Part shown: positions 16,296 to 24,656 of the stretch, piece after piece | Numbering within the stretch: position 1 is the stretch's first letter | How the letters are laid out: each line of letters starts with the position of its first letter | Source: an uncultured Clostridium sp. | Lineage (GTDB): Bacteria > Bacillota > Clostridia > Clostridiales > Clostridiaceae | Length of the DNA: 52,705 nt | NCBI RefSeq assembly: GCF_934754915.1 | Contig: NZ_CAKVKB010000011.1 | Span: 1 to 52,705 of the forward strand | Direction: 5' to 3' | Made by a program: the position numbers and the translations under genes | The notes under the pieces: generated by a model | Databases searched by the model: none | The model's input: the letters and a program-made list of their open reading frames with translations, nothing else | What the model was told of the DNA's origin: nothing

Positions 16296-16563
16296 ACCAC
16301 GCACCTTGCGTTGTTATCAACTTTCTGCACGTTACTTCTGCAGTTAGCTCAGACCAGATTGATCCACGGCACATGAAAGTGACCACTTATCGCTGCTTCC
16401 TTCCAGACCTGACGAGGTTCATGGGCTTCCATTGCGTGGGACCCGATCATCAACACCACTTACAAAAGTCGACTACAAATTATTGATACCTAAGCAAGGA
16501 ATTCAATCCTGCTATAGCGGATTGCAGGTTACAGGGCACCGCTAACTCCCCATCTAGCGTGGC
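16296..16563 (-). ncRNA. ffs: Large signal recognition particle RNA (Bacillus/Clostridium type with Alu domain)
   Basis: On the minus strand the sequence contains GATGGGGAGTTAGCGGTGCC (5' Alu domain), CCTGCAATCCGCTATAGCAGG, GTGGTGTTGATGATCGGGTC and the apical S-domain GTCAGGTCTGGAAGGAAGCA. It then has CATGTGCCGTGG, GAGCTAACTGCAGAAGTAAC and a 3' end GGTGCGTGG that pairs with the 5' end CCACGC. The order and about 268-nt length match the 271-nt scRNA of Bacillus subtilis. It scaffolds Ffh (and HBsu-like proteins) for co-translational targeting. It lies upstream of dnaX on the same strand, as in Bacillus, but with VOC-thyA-folA inserted between on the other strand. Confidence 0.96.
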
Positions 16564-16565
16564 AA

Positions 16566-16650
16566 TGGCGGAATGAAGAGGGATTGAACCTCCAAACTAT
16601 TTTCTTAAATCTTTTAAGAAAAAGTCTCGCTCCCAGTGAACGTCAGACCA
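16566..16650 (-). other. tRNA 3'-half-like leader abutting the SRP RNA
   Basis: Immediately 5' of the SRP RNA (2 nt away) the minus strand reads GGAGGTTCAATCCCTC (a T-arm: 5-bp stem, 7-base loop beginning TTC) then TCATTCCGCCA, which looks like a tRNA acceptor 3' strand ending in CCA. Further 5' are two hairpins (GTCT..CGTTC/GAGCG.AGAC and TTTTCTT/AAGAAAA). No matching 5' acceptor strand (GGAATGA) or anticodon arm is present, so it is not a complete tRNA. It may be a tRNA-Ser remnant or a processed leader of the SRP precursor. Confidence 0.5.
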
Positions 16651-16670
16651 TAATAACATTGCATTGCTCT

Positions 16671-16697
16671 AAAATATTTATATATATCTTATGTCAA
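16671..16697 (-). promoter_or_regulatory. Candidate promoter of the SRP RNA
   Basis: On the minus strand TTGACA (16697-16692) is followed after 15 bp by TATTTT (16676-16671), or after 17 bp by TTTTAG. It lies about 110 bp before the mature 5' end, so a precursor with the tRNA-like leader would be made. Confidence 0.5.
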
Positions 16698-16699
16698 TA

Positions 16700-16976
16700 A
16701 CATATCTTTTATCACAACAATTAAACAAATTCCATTGTTTTGATACTTGTTAATGATAACATATAAAATATTTAAATTCAAGGCTATAATGTTTAATTTT
16801 TGCATCATATTTGTAATTGCCATTATTTTTATTTCAAAAGATAAAAAATAGAAATGTCATATTAAAGAATTGTAGCTACAATATTTAAATATCTATTTAA
16901 CATTTACTTCTCAAAAAAGTAAAGTATTTAAACCAAAATCATCATATTAATTATTTCCAATAAATAAAACATACAT
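16700..16976. other. Spacer between SRP RNA promoter and cat-like gene
   Basis: AT-rich, about 280 bp. No open frame, RNA gene or convincing terminator for the incoming cat-like transcript is visible. Confidence 0.5.
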
Positions 16977-17624
16977 TTATTTTTTCAATAATGGTATTTC
17001 TTTTTCAAGTAATCTGAATACCTTAGAAATAAGATATCCATCAGCTATCGCATGATTCATTCTCACACTAACAGGCATCACATATCTTTCGTCTTCCTTC
17101 CTATATCTTCCCCAGTTTACTATTGGCATAAAATATAAATATCCATCTGGGAGTTCTATATTAAGCGAATCATATGAAAGCCATGAAATATATGATGCAT
17201 CAAACCAGTTTGGATGGTTTTCCATATCTAATCCATACTTTCTTGTTTCCTTTGCCTTCTGTATATCTTGTTCACATGATTTATAAAATACCTCATAATC
17301 ATCAAAATATTCTGTATAAACTGGTGTACATGTTTCAGTATCTTCATAGAATATATATTGAGTTGGATTAATCTTGTCATATACAATAAGCTCATCAGTC
17401 TTATATAAATATGACATCCTGTAATCTTCTCTTGAATTCAATACTTTTGAAAGTACATATAAAAAATTTATATAAAACTTTGTTCCTGAATTCTTAGAAT
17501 ATTCTACAAGTTTTGTTACATCAATTCTACAAGTCATTGATACTGAACATTTACAGTCTTCTGAGAAATGACGAAACACTCCCTTTCTATAATATTTTTC
17601 CATATCAACAATTTTATAATTCAT
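16977..17624 (-). CDS. Chloramphenicol acetyltransferase-family protein (classical CatA type)
   Basis: Trimeric acetyl-CoA-dependent O-acetyltransferase family. The 215-aa protein shows the catalytic HxxxDG motif as HAIADG (about 190-195), the PVSVRMNHAIADGYL context, the N-terminal FRHFSEDCKCSVSMT segment and the DNP/HPNWFDASYISWLSYDS middle, all CatA-like. Length is close to the usual 207-220. Many clostridial genomes carry chromosomal cat-like genes whose resistance activity is unproven, so I do not assume a resistance phenotype. AAGGAGG precedes the ATG. It stands alone; codon and base composition look like the neighbours, giving no sign of recent transfer. Confidence 0.88.
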   Translation of the reverse strand: MNYKIVDMEKYYRKGVFRHFSEDCKCSVSMTCRIDVTKLVEYSKNSGTKFYINFLYVLSKVLNSREDYRMSYLYKTDELIVYDKINPTQYIFYEDTETCTPVYTEYFDDYEVFYKSCEQDIQKAKETRKYGLDMENHPNWFDASYISWLSYDSLNIELPDGYLYFMPIVNWGRYRKEDERYVMPVSVRMNHAIADGYLISKVFRLLEKEIPLLKK

Positions 17625-17644
17625 TTTATTCCTCCTTAAAATAA

Positions 17645-17773
17645 TTATATATATGTTATAAGATTAAAATTACATTCAAAATTTACCTGATGCATGAAAT
17701 ATCAAAAATATTGAAAGGATTTCAATCTTAATTGTAAATTCTAAATTGTACATTATTAATTACAATATATATT
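17645..17773 (-). repeat. Dispersed intergenic repeat, copy D (full length)
   Basis: On the minus strand: ATATATTGTAATTAATAATG, ACAATTTAGAATTTACAATT, GATTGAAATCCTTTCAATA, TTTTTGATATTTCATGCATC, then AGGTAAATTTTGAATGTAAT and TTTTAATCTTATAACATAT. Same blocks as copy B. The two ends form a loose inverted repeat. It lies immediately upstream of the cat-like gene, so it may overlap that promoter. The rest of the 377-bp spacer holds only the terminator at its right end. Confidence 0.65.
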
Positions 17774-17935
17774 AATTCAAATTTTACAAACTCTTTTAAC
17801 TAACATTTCAAATGCTAACTCTTCAAATTTTTTATACATTAGTTAAAATGGATTATATAAATTTTTAAGTTAACATTGTTTACAATAATATTTTAAGTCC
17901 TTAAGATACAAAATTGATATGCCTAAAATTTTTAT

Positions 17936-17992
17936 AACAAAAAACTACAGAAGGCTGCTGTACAAAAGTTAATTTCTTTTAATACAACAGCC
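17936..17992 (-). terminator. Terminator of the CD3324-type gene
   Basis: GGCTGTTGTA pairs with TACAGCAGCC (one mismatch) and is followed on the minus strand by TTCTGTAGTTTTTTG. Confidence 0.75.
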
Positions 17993-18001
17993 CTTTTATG
18001 T

Positions 18002-18265
18002 TTAGCTTGAATATATTATTTTCTTTATAGTTTCAATAGACAGATAATATATATCTGAAAGCTCATCTAATGAATTACCATTTTTATACTTAGTTCGTAT
18101 TTCATCATTTCTTTCTCTACATTTGTTTTTAGTACCATTCTTTTCTCCCCATCCCACTCTTTTTCCTTCTTTATTAGGGATATATATTATATTACCTTCT
18201 ACATATTTTTGTATTTCAGAAATAAGCTCCTTTGGAAGTATTTCAGATGCATTTACATATTTCAT
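18002..18265 (-). CDS. CD3324-type small helix-turn-helix protein
   Basis: 87 aa starting MKYVNASEILPKELISEIQK. The first half (ending IYIPNKEGKRVGWGEKNGTK) and the second half (RNDEIRTKYKNGNSLDELSDIYYLSIETIKKIIY) match a small clostridial family I know as CD3324-like. The second half is a helix-turn-helix of the Mor/resolvase kind, so a regulator is likely; the target is unknown. I reject the upstream in-frame TTG start at 18283 because GAGGAGTGGAG lies between it and this ATG at the right distance. The gene has its own terminator and a long structured leader. Confidence 0.75.
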   Translation of the reverse strand: MKYVNASEILPKELISEIQKYVEGNIIYIPNKEGKRVGWGEKNGTKNKCRERNDEIRTKYKNGNSLDELSDIYYLSIETIKKIIYSS

Positions 18266-18300
18266 ATAAACTCCACTCCTCAATTATTTAATATTAAGGA

Positions 18301-18392
18301 TATAAAGTCTGCCTATTCTCTGAATTAACATCGATGATAATTACTGCTACTCCATATAAAGCATCATCAACTATTTAGCAGACTTTATATGG
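18301..18392 (-). promoter_or_regulatory. Switch-like leader with mutually exclusive stems
   Basis: On the minus strand the segment CCATATAAAGTCTGC (18392-18378) can pair either with CTTTATATGG (18361-18352; 10 bp, perfect) or with GCAGACTTTATA (18312-18301; 12 bp, perfect). The two pairings use the same bases, so they exclude each other. The distal arm ends 36 bp before the start codon of the small HTH gene. No T-run follows either stem, so translation or processing control is more likely than attenuation. It occupies most of the 341-bp gap between 18266 and 18606; the remainder is featureless. Confidence 0.5.
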
Positions 18393-18606
18393 AATTTTTC
18401 CACAGCTAATATTCTCATAACTACACATCTCCAAACAAATTATTATTTATTACATTATATCATAAACCTTCATTTATTTTCCTATAATTTCTTAGTAACT
18501 GAACTTCTCAATAAAACTATGTTCTCAATTTTATAGCTTTAATATAAATTTTGTTATTAGAATATATATTGAATTTGTACTTATTAAATGTAATTTTAGT
18601 GTCAGT

Positions 18607-19206
18607 TTATTGATGAGATATTTTTTCTTTATTATATTCTAATAATCTTTTAAAATCTTCCTGAGTATCTGCATCCAATAGTATTCCTATATCATCAACT
18701 TCAATTCTCATTATTTCTGCATTTGTTTCAAGTAATGCATTTTTCAAACCACCTGATCCATTATAAGATAGTATGAACTGAACTATTTTTGTATCTAATA
18801 ATATAGGATGTCCTCCTCTTCCTTTATATATAGGTTTTACTACCATCCCTTCAGAATTTATAATCTTTTTTACTGTATCTATTGAAAATAGTGGAATATC
18901 AGCAGGCGTAAATAAAATTTTATCACATTTATCAACCAGATAGGTAAAGCCTATTTTTGCTGAATCAAACATTTCAGTAGTCTCATACTTTTCATTATAT
19001 ATACATACTACATTTTTACCTGATAAATGTTCATTCAATATTTCTGATTGAAAGCCTGTTATTACAACAATTATTTCTGCTCCTGCACATTTCAGTGTAG
19101 ATATTACTCTGCTTAGAATTGTTATTGAATCAATCTTCATCATCGGCTTAAAATCATTCATACGAGATGACATTCCTGCGGCAACTATTACCGCTCCTAT
19201 CTTCAT
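18607..19206 (-). CDS. mocA: MocA/YgfJ-like molybdenum cofactor nucleotidyltransferase
   Basis: NTP-transferase fold protein that, in the family, transfers CMP to Mo-molybdopterin to form the cytosine dinucleotide cofactor of xanthine dehydrogenase-type enzymes. The 199-aa protein begins MKIGAVIVAAGMSSRM (nucleotide loop LAAGxSxRM), lacks the usual G of GxSxRMG, has FTPADIPLF (about 97-105, metal-binding D) and KGRGGHPILL (about 128-137). YgfJ of the selenium-dependent hydroxylase system is close in type. It is the last gene of the purine island, 64 bp after the Mo-hydroxylase it presumably serves. Confidence 0.88.
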   Translation of the reverse strand: MKIGAVIVAAGMSSRMNDFKPMMKIDSITILSRVISTLKCAGAEIIVVITGFQSEILNEHLSGKNVVCIYNEKYETTEMFDSAKIGFTYLVDKCDKILFTPADIPLFSIDTVKKIINSEGMVVKPIYKGRGGHPILLDTKIVQFILSYNGSGGLKNALLETNAEIMRIEVDDIGILLDADTQEDFKRLLEYNKEKISHQ

Positions 19207-19270
19207 ATAAATTCCCCCTGCCCTATCTTTTATAACTTATTTCATAGCAAGTATTTAAATATTTATTATT

Positions 19271-21823
19271 TTATTTACTATATGCTGTATTTTTTAAAGG
19301 GAGCGATGTACGAAAAATTCCATCTCTTTTATAATAAGCACCTTGCACAGCAGGTGCTGTTGGAACCAATGTAATTTCTCCTACGCCCTTTGCTCCATAA
19401 GCTAATTTTGATTTATTCTTTTCAATAATAATTGTCTTAATTTCTGGTACATCAGTTGCTCTCATCAATCCCAATGTTCCAAACTTTGCAGTTGGTCTTC
19501 CATCAACTATTTTCAGATTTTCAGTCAACGCATATCCCATTCCCATAACAACTCCGCCTTCAATTTGGCCTTCTACATTTAATGGATTTATAGCTCTTCC
19601 AACATCATGTGCTGCAATAACCTTACTAATTTTTCCATTATTATTTAAAATTACGACTTGAGTAGCATAGCCATAAGCAATATGACTTACCGGATTTGGT
19701 TTATCTGATCCCATTGGATCAGTTACTGCTACAAATTCATCATAATATTCATTACCTTCAAGTTCTTTTAATGTATGATTTTTAAGATCCGCTTTTAATT
19801 TTAATGAAACTCTTCTTGTTGTTTCACCTGTAATAACAGTTTGACGAGAAGCTGTACTTGTTCCTGAATCAGGAGTTATAGCTGTGTCTGGAGACTCTAT
19901 TATCACATCTTTTGCTTTTAATCCTGTTGTTTCACAGCATATTGTTCTTACAATTGAAGCTATTCCTTGTCCCATGCATGCTGCACTTGTTCTTAAACTT
20001 ACTTTTCCATTTACTATTTTTAATTTCACTCGTCCAGTATCTGGCACACCAACACCTAAACCAGCATTTTTTATTGCACATGCAATTCCTGCATTTTTCT
20101 CATTAGCATAATAACTATCTTTTACTGCTTCCAATGTTTCTACAATTGCTGTTCCTTCATCTGCAATTTGACCATTAGGTAAAACTTGTCCCGGTCTTAA
20201 CGCATTTAAATAACGTATTTTATAAGGATCAATCCCTGACATTTCTGAAAGTTTATTAAGATTACATTCAGTTGCAAATATTGTCTGAGTTACACCAAAT
20301 CCACGAAATGCACCTGCTGGTACATTATTTGTATATACAGCAGTTCCTATTATATCTATATTTTGATAATTATATGGTCCAGCTGCATGAGTGCATGCTC
20401 TTTGAAGTACAGGTCCCCCTAATGATGCATAAGCACCAGTATCACTTATAAGACGCAATTTCATAGCAGTAAGTTTTCCTTCTTTATCACATCCTGTTGT
20501 CAATTCCATTTCCATTGGATGACGCTTTGGATGAACCAGCATACTTTCTTGTCTTGTAAGAGTTACTTTTACAGGAACTTTAGCAAGATATGCAAGTAAT
20601 GCAGCATGATGCTGTACGCTCATATCTTCTTTTCCTCCAAATCCACCTCCTACATATGCACTTTTAATTCTTAATTTTTCTTTTGGAATTCCAAGAAGTC
20701 TTTGTATTTCCCTATACTCATCATATATAGATTGTCCTGCTGTATAAACAGTAAGAGTGTCACCTTCAGGAACTGCCAAAGCACTTTCAGGTTCTAAAAA
20801 TGCATGTTCCTGTGCTGGAGTTTTATAAGTATTTGTCACTACATAAGCAGATTCCTTTAAAGCTTTATCAACATTTCCTCTTTTAATATGTTCAACTTTA
20901 TAGACATTTCCTTCTTCATGAATCTTATAATTATGTAAATTCATAGATTCTTTAGGATCAAAAACAGGTATTCTTTCTTCATATTCTACTTCTATAAGAT
21001 CTTTTATCTCTTTTAATGATTTCTTTGTTTTTGCAGCAACAAGCGCAACTGCATCTCCTAAATAACGTGTTTCCTCACCTGTTGCAATCAAAGCAGGCCA
21101 ATCCTTAGTTAAATGTCCAAGGATTCTATTTCCAGGTATGTCCTCTGCTAATACTATTTTTATAACATCTGGATGTTCTAGCGCTTTTTCTATGTTTATT
21201 GATTTTACCAAAGCTCTTGGATATTTAGTACGTAATGCACTTCCATATGCCATTCCTTCTACTTTTAAATCATCTGCAAATTTTCCTGTTCCAAGGATTT
21301 TATCTTTAGCATCAGGACGTACACTTCTTTCTCCAACATATCCTTCTACTTCATTTAAAATTGGTTTTTCCTCTCCCTTAAAACATTTTGCTGCTAAAAA
21401 AATAGCTTTTATAATTTTTCTATACCCTGTACAACGGCATATATTTCCCTTTATAGCCTGACATATATCTTTTTCTGTAGGATTAAGATTACTATCTAGC
21501 AATGATTTTGCACTTATTATCATTCCTGGAATACAGAATCCGCATTGAACTGCACCTACTTTTGAAAATGAATATTCATATATATCTTTTTCCATTTGGG
21601 TAAGACCTTCTACGGTTATAATTTCCTTATTATCAGCTCTAGCAGTTGTTAGTATGCATGCTCTCATTTTTCTTCCATCAACTAAAAGAGTACAGGCACC
21701 ACATGCTCCTTCACCACATCCATTTTTTACTGATGTAATATCTAATTCCTCTCTTAAATATTCTAAAAAATTCATATCTTTTTCTGTGGAGTACTTCTGC
21801 CCATTTATGATAAAACTGTACAT
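19271..21823 (-). CDS. Single-chain [2Fe-2S]/molybdopterin hydroxylase (selenium-dependent xanthine dehydrogenase type)
   Basis: 850 aa. Residues 1-150 form two [2Fe-2S] domains: C36, C41, C44, C56 (CGEGACGAC) and C94, C97, C129, C131 (QCGFC, CRCTGY). About 165-290 is the a/b hammerhead, and about 300-850 the Mo-cofactor domain with GGGFGGKED (392-400), FRGFG and a C-terminal GAKGVGEITL carrying the catalytic glutamate. There is no FAD domain. This fusion and length match the clostridial selenium-dependent molybdenum hydroxylase / XdhD group, which hydroxylates purines and carries labile (non-selenocysteine) selenium. Selenium dependence cannot be seen in sequence and selD/yqeB/yqeC are absent here. 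The electron acceptor is likely a separate flavoprotein. Confidence 0.88.
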   Translation of the reverse strand: MYSFIINGQKYSTEKDMNFLEYLREELDITSVKNGCGEGACGACTLLVDGRKMRACILTTARADNKEIITVEGLTQMEKDIYEYSFSKVGAVQCGFCIPGMIISAKSLLDSNLNPTEKDICQAIKGNICRCTGYRKIIKAIFLAAKCFKGEEKPILNEVEGYVGERSVRPDAKDKILGTGKFADDLKVEGMAYGSALRTKYPRALVKSINIEKALEHPDVIKIVLAEDIPGNRILGHLTKDWPALIATGEETRYLGDAVALVAAKTKKSLKEIKDLIEVEYEERIPVFDPKESMNLHNYKIHEEGNVYKVEHIKRGNVDKALKESAYVVTNTYKTPAQEHAFLEPESALAVPEGDTLTVYTAGQSIYDEYREIQRLLGIPKEKLRIKSAYVGGGFGGKEDMSVQHHAALLAYLAKVPVKVTLTRQESMLVHPKRHPMEMELTTGCDKEGKLTAMKLRLISDTGAYASLGGPVLQRACTHAAGPYNYQNIDIIGTAVYTNNVPAGAFRGFGVTQTIFATECNLNKLSEMSGIDPYKIRYLNALRPGQVLPNGQIADEGTAIVETLEAVKDSYYANEKNAGIACAIKNAGLGVGVPDTGRVKLKIVNGKVSLRTSAACMGQGIASIVRTICCETTGLKAKDVIIESPDTAITPDSGTSTASRQTVITGETTRRVSLKLKADLKNHTLKELEGNEYYDEFVAVTDPMGSDKPNPVSHIAYGYATQVVILNNNGKISKVIAAHDVGRAINPLNVEGQIEGGVVMGMGYALTENLKIVDGRPTAKFGTLGLMRATDVPEIKTIIIEKNKSKLAYGAKGVGEITLVPTAPAVQGAYYKRDGIFRTSLPLKNTAYSK

Positions 21824-21839
21824 TCATTATACCTCCCTT

Positions 21840-23444
21840 CTATTTCCTACGTATTATTTTTCCATTTCTATCTTCTGATACCTTTCCCTTTTCTAAAGCC
21901 ACTTCTCCATTTACCAGAACATATTCAATTCCTTCTGGATATTGTTCAGGTTCTGTAAAAGTTCCCTTATCAATTATTGTTTCTGGATTAAAAATTGTTA
22001 TATCTGCAAAATATCCTTCCTTTATAAATCCACGATTTTTCATATTAAATGCTTTTGCTGCCTTTCCAGTCATTTTATATACTGCTTCTTCCAAGGAAAT
22101 AACTTTTTCTTCTCTTACATATTTTCCAAGTATTCTTGGAAAAGATCCATATACCCTTGGATGTGGTTTCCCAGCTAAAAGTCCATCAGTACACGCATTC
22201 ATTTCAGGGCGTTTTATAATTCTTTTTACATGTTCTTCAACTCCATAAAAGTCAACCATTCCCACAGCATTTTTCTCTTCAAGAAGCAGATCAAATGTAG
22301 CATCTAATGCTTCTTTGCCTCTCTTTTCTCCTAATTCATCAAGGCTTAATCCAACTACATCCTGATTTTTTTCAGAAACAACACTTGTTATATAAATCCC
22401 CTCTGTTCCTGCAAATTGAATAAAATTATCCCAGCCTGGAATTCCATCAATAATATCTTTTTTCATTTTTCTTCGTAATTCCTCATCTTTTAAACGTTCA
22501 ACTAATTTATCTGTTCCTCCATCATGCACCCATGGTGGAAGTATTACTCCAAGCATTGTACTTCCTGCTATATAAGGATATTGATCAAATGATACTTCTA
22601 TATTTTCCTTTTCTGCATCATCTAAAATTTCAAACATTTCATCCAGTTTATCCCAATTAATCTTTCCACATACTTTAAAATGTGAAAAATGAATATGTAC
22701 ACCAGACTCTTTCCCGATTCTAACAATTTCCTCCATAGAATCTAAAATAGTATCTGCTTCACTTCTCTGATGAACTACAAAAAGTCCATTATATTCTTTT
22801 ACAACCTTGCACATTTCAATAATTTCTTCAGTTTTTGAATATGCACATGGCATATATATTAAGCCAGAAGATAAACCTACACATCCAGCTTCCATTTCTC
22901 TTCTTGTAATCTCGCACATCTTTTGAATCTCTTCTTTTGTAGCTTCTCTGTCTTCCAAGCCCATTGCTTCCATTCTTACATTTCCATGAGGAAGAAGATA
23001 ACATTCATTTAACGCTGGCTTCACTTTTTCTATCATGTTTAAATAATGTTCTGAATCTTTATAAGTCCAGTCAATATCATCATTTTTCCCATCTAGTCCA
23101 GCAATATTCTTTTTCCATGGTTCGATATATTGAATAGGAAGCGGAGCCATGGACACTCCATCCTGCCCCAATACTTCTGTTGTTATTCCTTGATGCAGTT
23201 TAGGAAGAAGCTGTGGCTTAGATAACACTTCCAGATCACTATGACTATGAGTATCAATAAAACCTGGTGCACATATTAATCCATCTGCATTTATTATCTT
23301 ATTTGCTTTGTCTTCAAATTTCTGAATCTCATTTTTTCCAGTTAATATCTTTTCAATCTTTTCTTTTTCTATATAAACTGCTCCATCATAAGCTTTATTT
23401 CCACTGCCATCTATAATCTTTGCATTTTTTATCAACAAAGCCAT
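21840..23444 (-). CDS. N-acyl-D-amino-acid deacylase (D-aminoacylase) family amidohydrolase
   Basis: A 534-aa amidohydrolase-superfamily enzyme. FIDTHSHSDLEV (about 61-72) gives the first metal ligands; HISHFKVCGK-type segment IHFSHFKVCGK (about 248) gives a further histidine; ACTDGLLAGKPHPRVYGSF (in part) near 420 holds the late aspartate and the HPR signature of the D-aminoacylase branch; a beta-sandwich flank is formed by the first 50 and last 60 residues. Family members cut N-acyl-D-amino acids, but within this purine island the natural substrate may instead be a ureido or formyl intermediate. It lies 15 bp from ygeY and 16 bp from the hydroxylase gene, hence co-transcribed. Confidence 0.85.
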   Translation of the reverse strand: MALLIKNAKIIDGSGNKAYDGAVYIEKEKIEKILTGKNEIQKFEDKANKIINADGLICAPGFIDTHSHSDLEVLSKPQLLPKLHQGITTEVLGQDGVSMAPLPIQYIEPWKKNIAGLDGKNDDIDWTYKDSEHYLNMIEKVKPALNECYLLPHGNVRMEAMGLEDREATKEEIQKMCEITRREMEAGCVGLSSGLIYMPCAYSKTEEIIEMCKVVKEYNGLFVVHQRSEADTILDSMEEIVRIGKESGVHIHFSHFKVCGKINWDKLDEMFEILDDAEKENIEVSFDQYPYIAGSTMLGVILPPWVHDGGTDKLVERLKDEELRRKMKKDIIDGIPGWDNFIQFAGTEGIYITSVVSEKNQDVVGLSLDELGEKRGKEALDATFDLLLEEKNAVGMVDFYGVEEHVKRIIKRPEMNACTDGLLAGKPHPRVYGSFPRILGKYVREEKVISLEEAVYKMTGKAAKAFNMKNRGFIKEGYFADITIFNPETIIDKGTFTEPEQYPEGIEYVLVNGEVALEKGKVSEDRNGKIIRRK

Positions 23445-23459
23445 ATAAATCCCTTCTTC

Positions 23460-24644
23460 CTATTTCAATAATGCCTTCATAATTCCATAGTAGCATTCAG
23501 TTACTTTTAACAATTGATCTATCTCAACATATTCATCAATTGTATGTGCAAGACTTTCAACAGAAGGTCCCATACCTATTGTCTGTATTTTTGCTTCTCC
23601 TGCATAATGGCTTCCATTTGTACAGAAATTATATTGAGTTATTTCAGGTTTAAATCCCATTTGGTTAAGTTCTTTATATACATCCTGAATATATTGTTCA
23701 TTTTTATCAAACAGCCATCCTGGGAAGAAACGTTCACCATGAATTTTATTGCCTGTATAACACATTTCTTCACCTGTTGCAAAAGACACCTTTGCTTTTA
23801 ATTTTTCATCCTTTTCCATTAATTCATCTAATACTTTTTGAATAGGTTCAATTACGCTTTCTTTTGTTTCACCCACTAAAAGCCTTCTATCATAAGTAGC
23901 CATACAATAATCAGGAACTACTGATGCTCCTGGATAAGGACTTGATTTTATATCTGTAAGTTCTAATATTCCATCGCCTAATACATCATGATGAGGTGCC
24001 TTAATATTTTTAATTGCATCTACTACTTTACACATTCCATAAACTGCATTTACACCTTTCTCAGGATTTGCAGAATGGGCTGGAACTCCAAATGTCTCTA
24101 CCTTAATTTCTCCACGTCCTCTTTGTCCAATTTTCAAATTCAAATTAGAAGCTTCTCCAATTACTACATAATCTGGTTTTACAATTTCACTTATGCTCCT
24201 TGCTGCAACTCCTTCAAAACATTCTTCATGTACAACTCCAGCTACATATATCTCACCTGCAAAATTCTTATTACAGTCTTTTACGAAATTAGCTGCTGCA
24301 TTAGCCATTGCTGCAAGCGCTCCTTTCATGTCGGTTGTTCCTCTTCCATACATCTTTCCATCACATATTTCAGCACCAAATGGGTTATGTGTCCATTTGC
24401 TTTCATCTTCAACAGGTACTGTATCCATATGACCATCAAAGAGAATTTTCTTTCCTGGTCTGTTTCCCTTTATCTTGCCTATTGTATTTCCATATTTATC
24501 AATTATCACTTCATCAAAACCATTTGCTTCACAAAATGCTTTTAATTCATCTGACACCTTATTTTCTTCTCCTGAATAACTTCTTGCCTTTATAAATTTT
24601 TCACATAATTTAATTACAGATTCTTCTCTTTCTTTTTCTAACAT
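23460..24644 (-). CDS. ygeY: YgeY-type M20 family metallohydrolase
   Basis: A 394-aa dinuclear-zinc M20 peptidase/deacetylase. FDGHMDTVPVE (about 69-79) and YGRGTTDMKGALA (about 103) give metal-binding H and D; HEECFEG (about 142) gives the catalytic glutamate pair; a late HTIDEYV segment holds the last histidine; and a dimerisation domain sits in the middle. The YgeY subfamily is linked by context to selenium-dependent hydroxylase and purine degradation loci. With YgeX next door it is thought to act on a 2,3-diaminopropionate-type ureido intermediate, which is inference here. It is separated from ygeX by 12 bp. Confidence 0.9.
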   Translation of the reverse strand: MLEKEREESVIKLCEKFIKARSYSGEENKVSDELKAFCEANGFDEVIIDKYGNTIGKIKGNRPGKKILFDGHMDTVPVEDESKWTHNPFGAEICDGKMYGRGTTDMKGALAAMANAAANFVKDCNKNFAGEIYVAGVVHEECFEGVAARSISEIVKPDYVVIGEASNLNLKIGQRGRGEIKVETFGVPAHSANPEKGVNAVYGMCKVVDAIKNIKAPHHDVLGDGILELTDIKSSPYPGASVVPDYCMATYDRRLLVGETKESVIEPIQKVLDELMEKDEKLKAKVSFATGEEMCYTGNKIHGERFFPGWLFDKNEQYIQDVYKELNQMGFKPEITQYNFCTNGSHYAGEAKIQTIGMGPSVESLAHTIDEYVEIDQLLKVTECYYGIMKALLK

Positions 24645-24656
24645 AAAATCTCCCCC

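Noticed and set aside
16566..16660. Complete tRNA-Ser gene upstream of the SRP RNA
   Set aside because: T-arm and CCA end are present, but no 5' acceptor strand or anticodon arm with U33 can be found.
16977..17624. Recently acquired antibiotic-resistance gene
   Set aside because: The CatA-type fold is clear, but base composition matches neighbours and no mobile element flanks it; resistance cannot be inferred.
23988..24545. Long plus-strand open frame opposite ygeY (185 codons)
   Set aside because: It is antisense to a well-supported gene, Cys/Phe/Ile/Tyr-biased as expected from the complement, and has no ribosome site or family resemblance.
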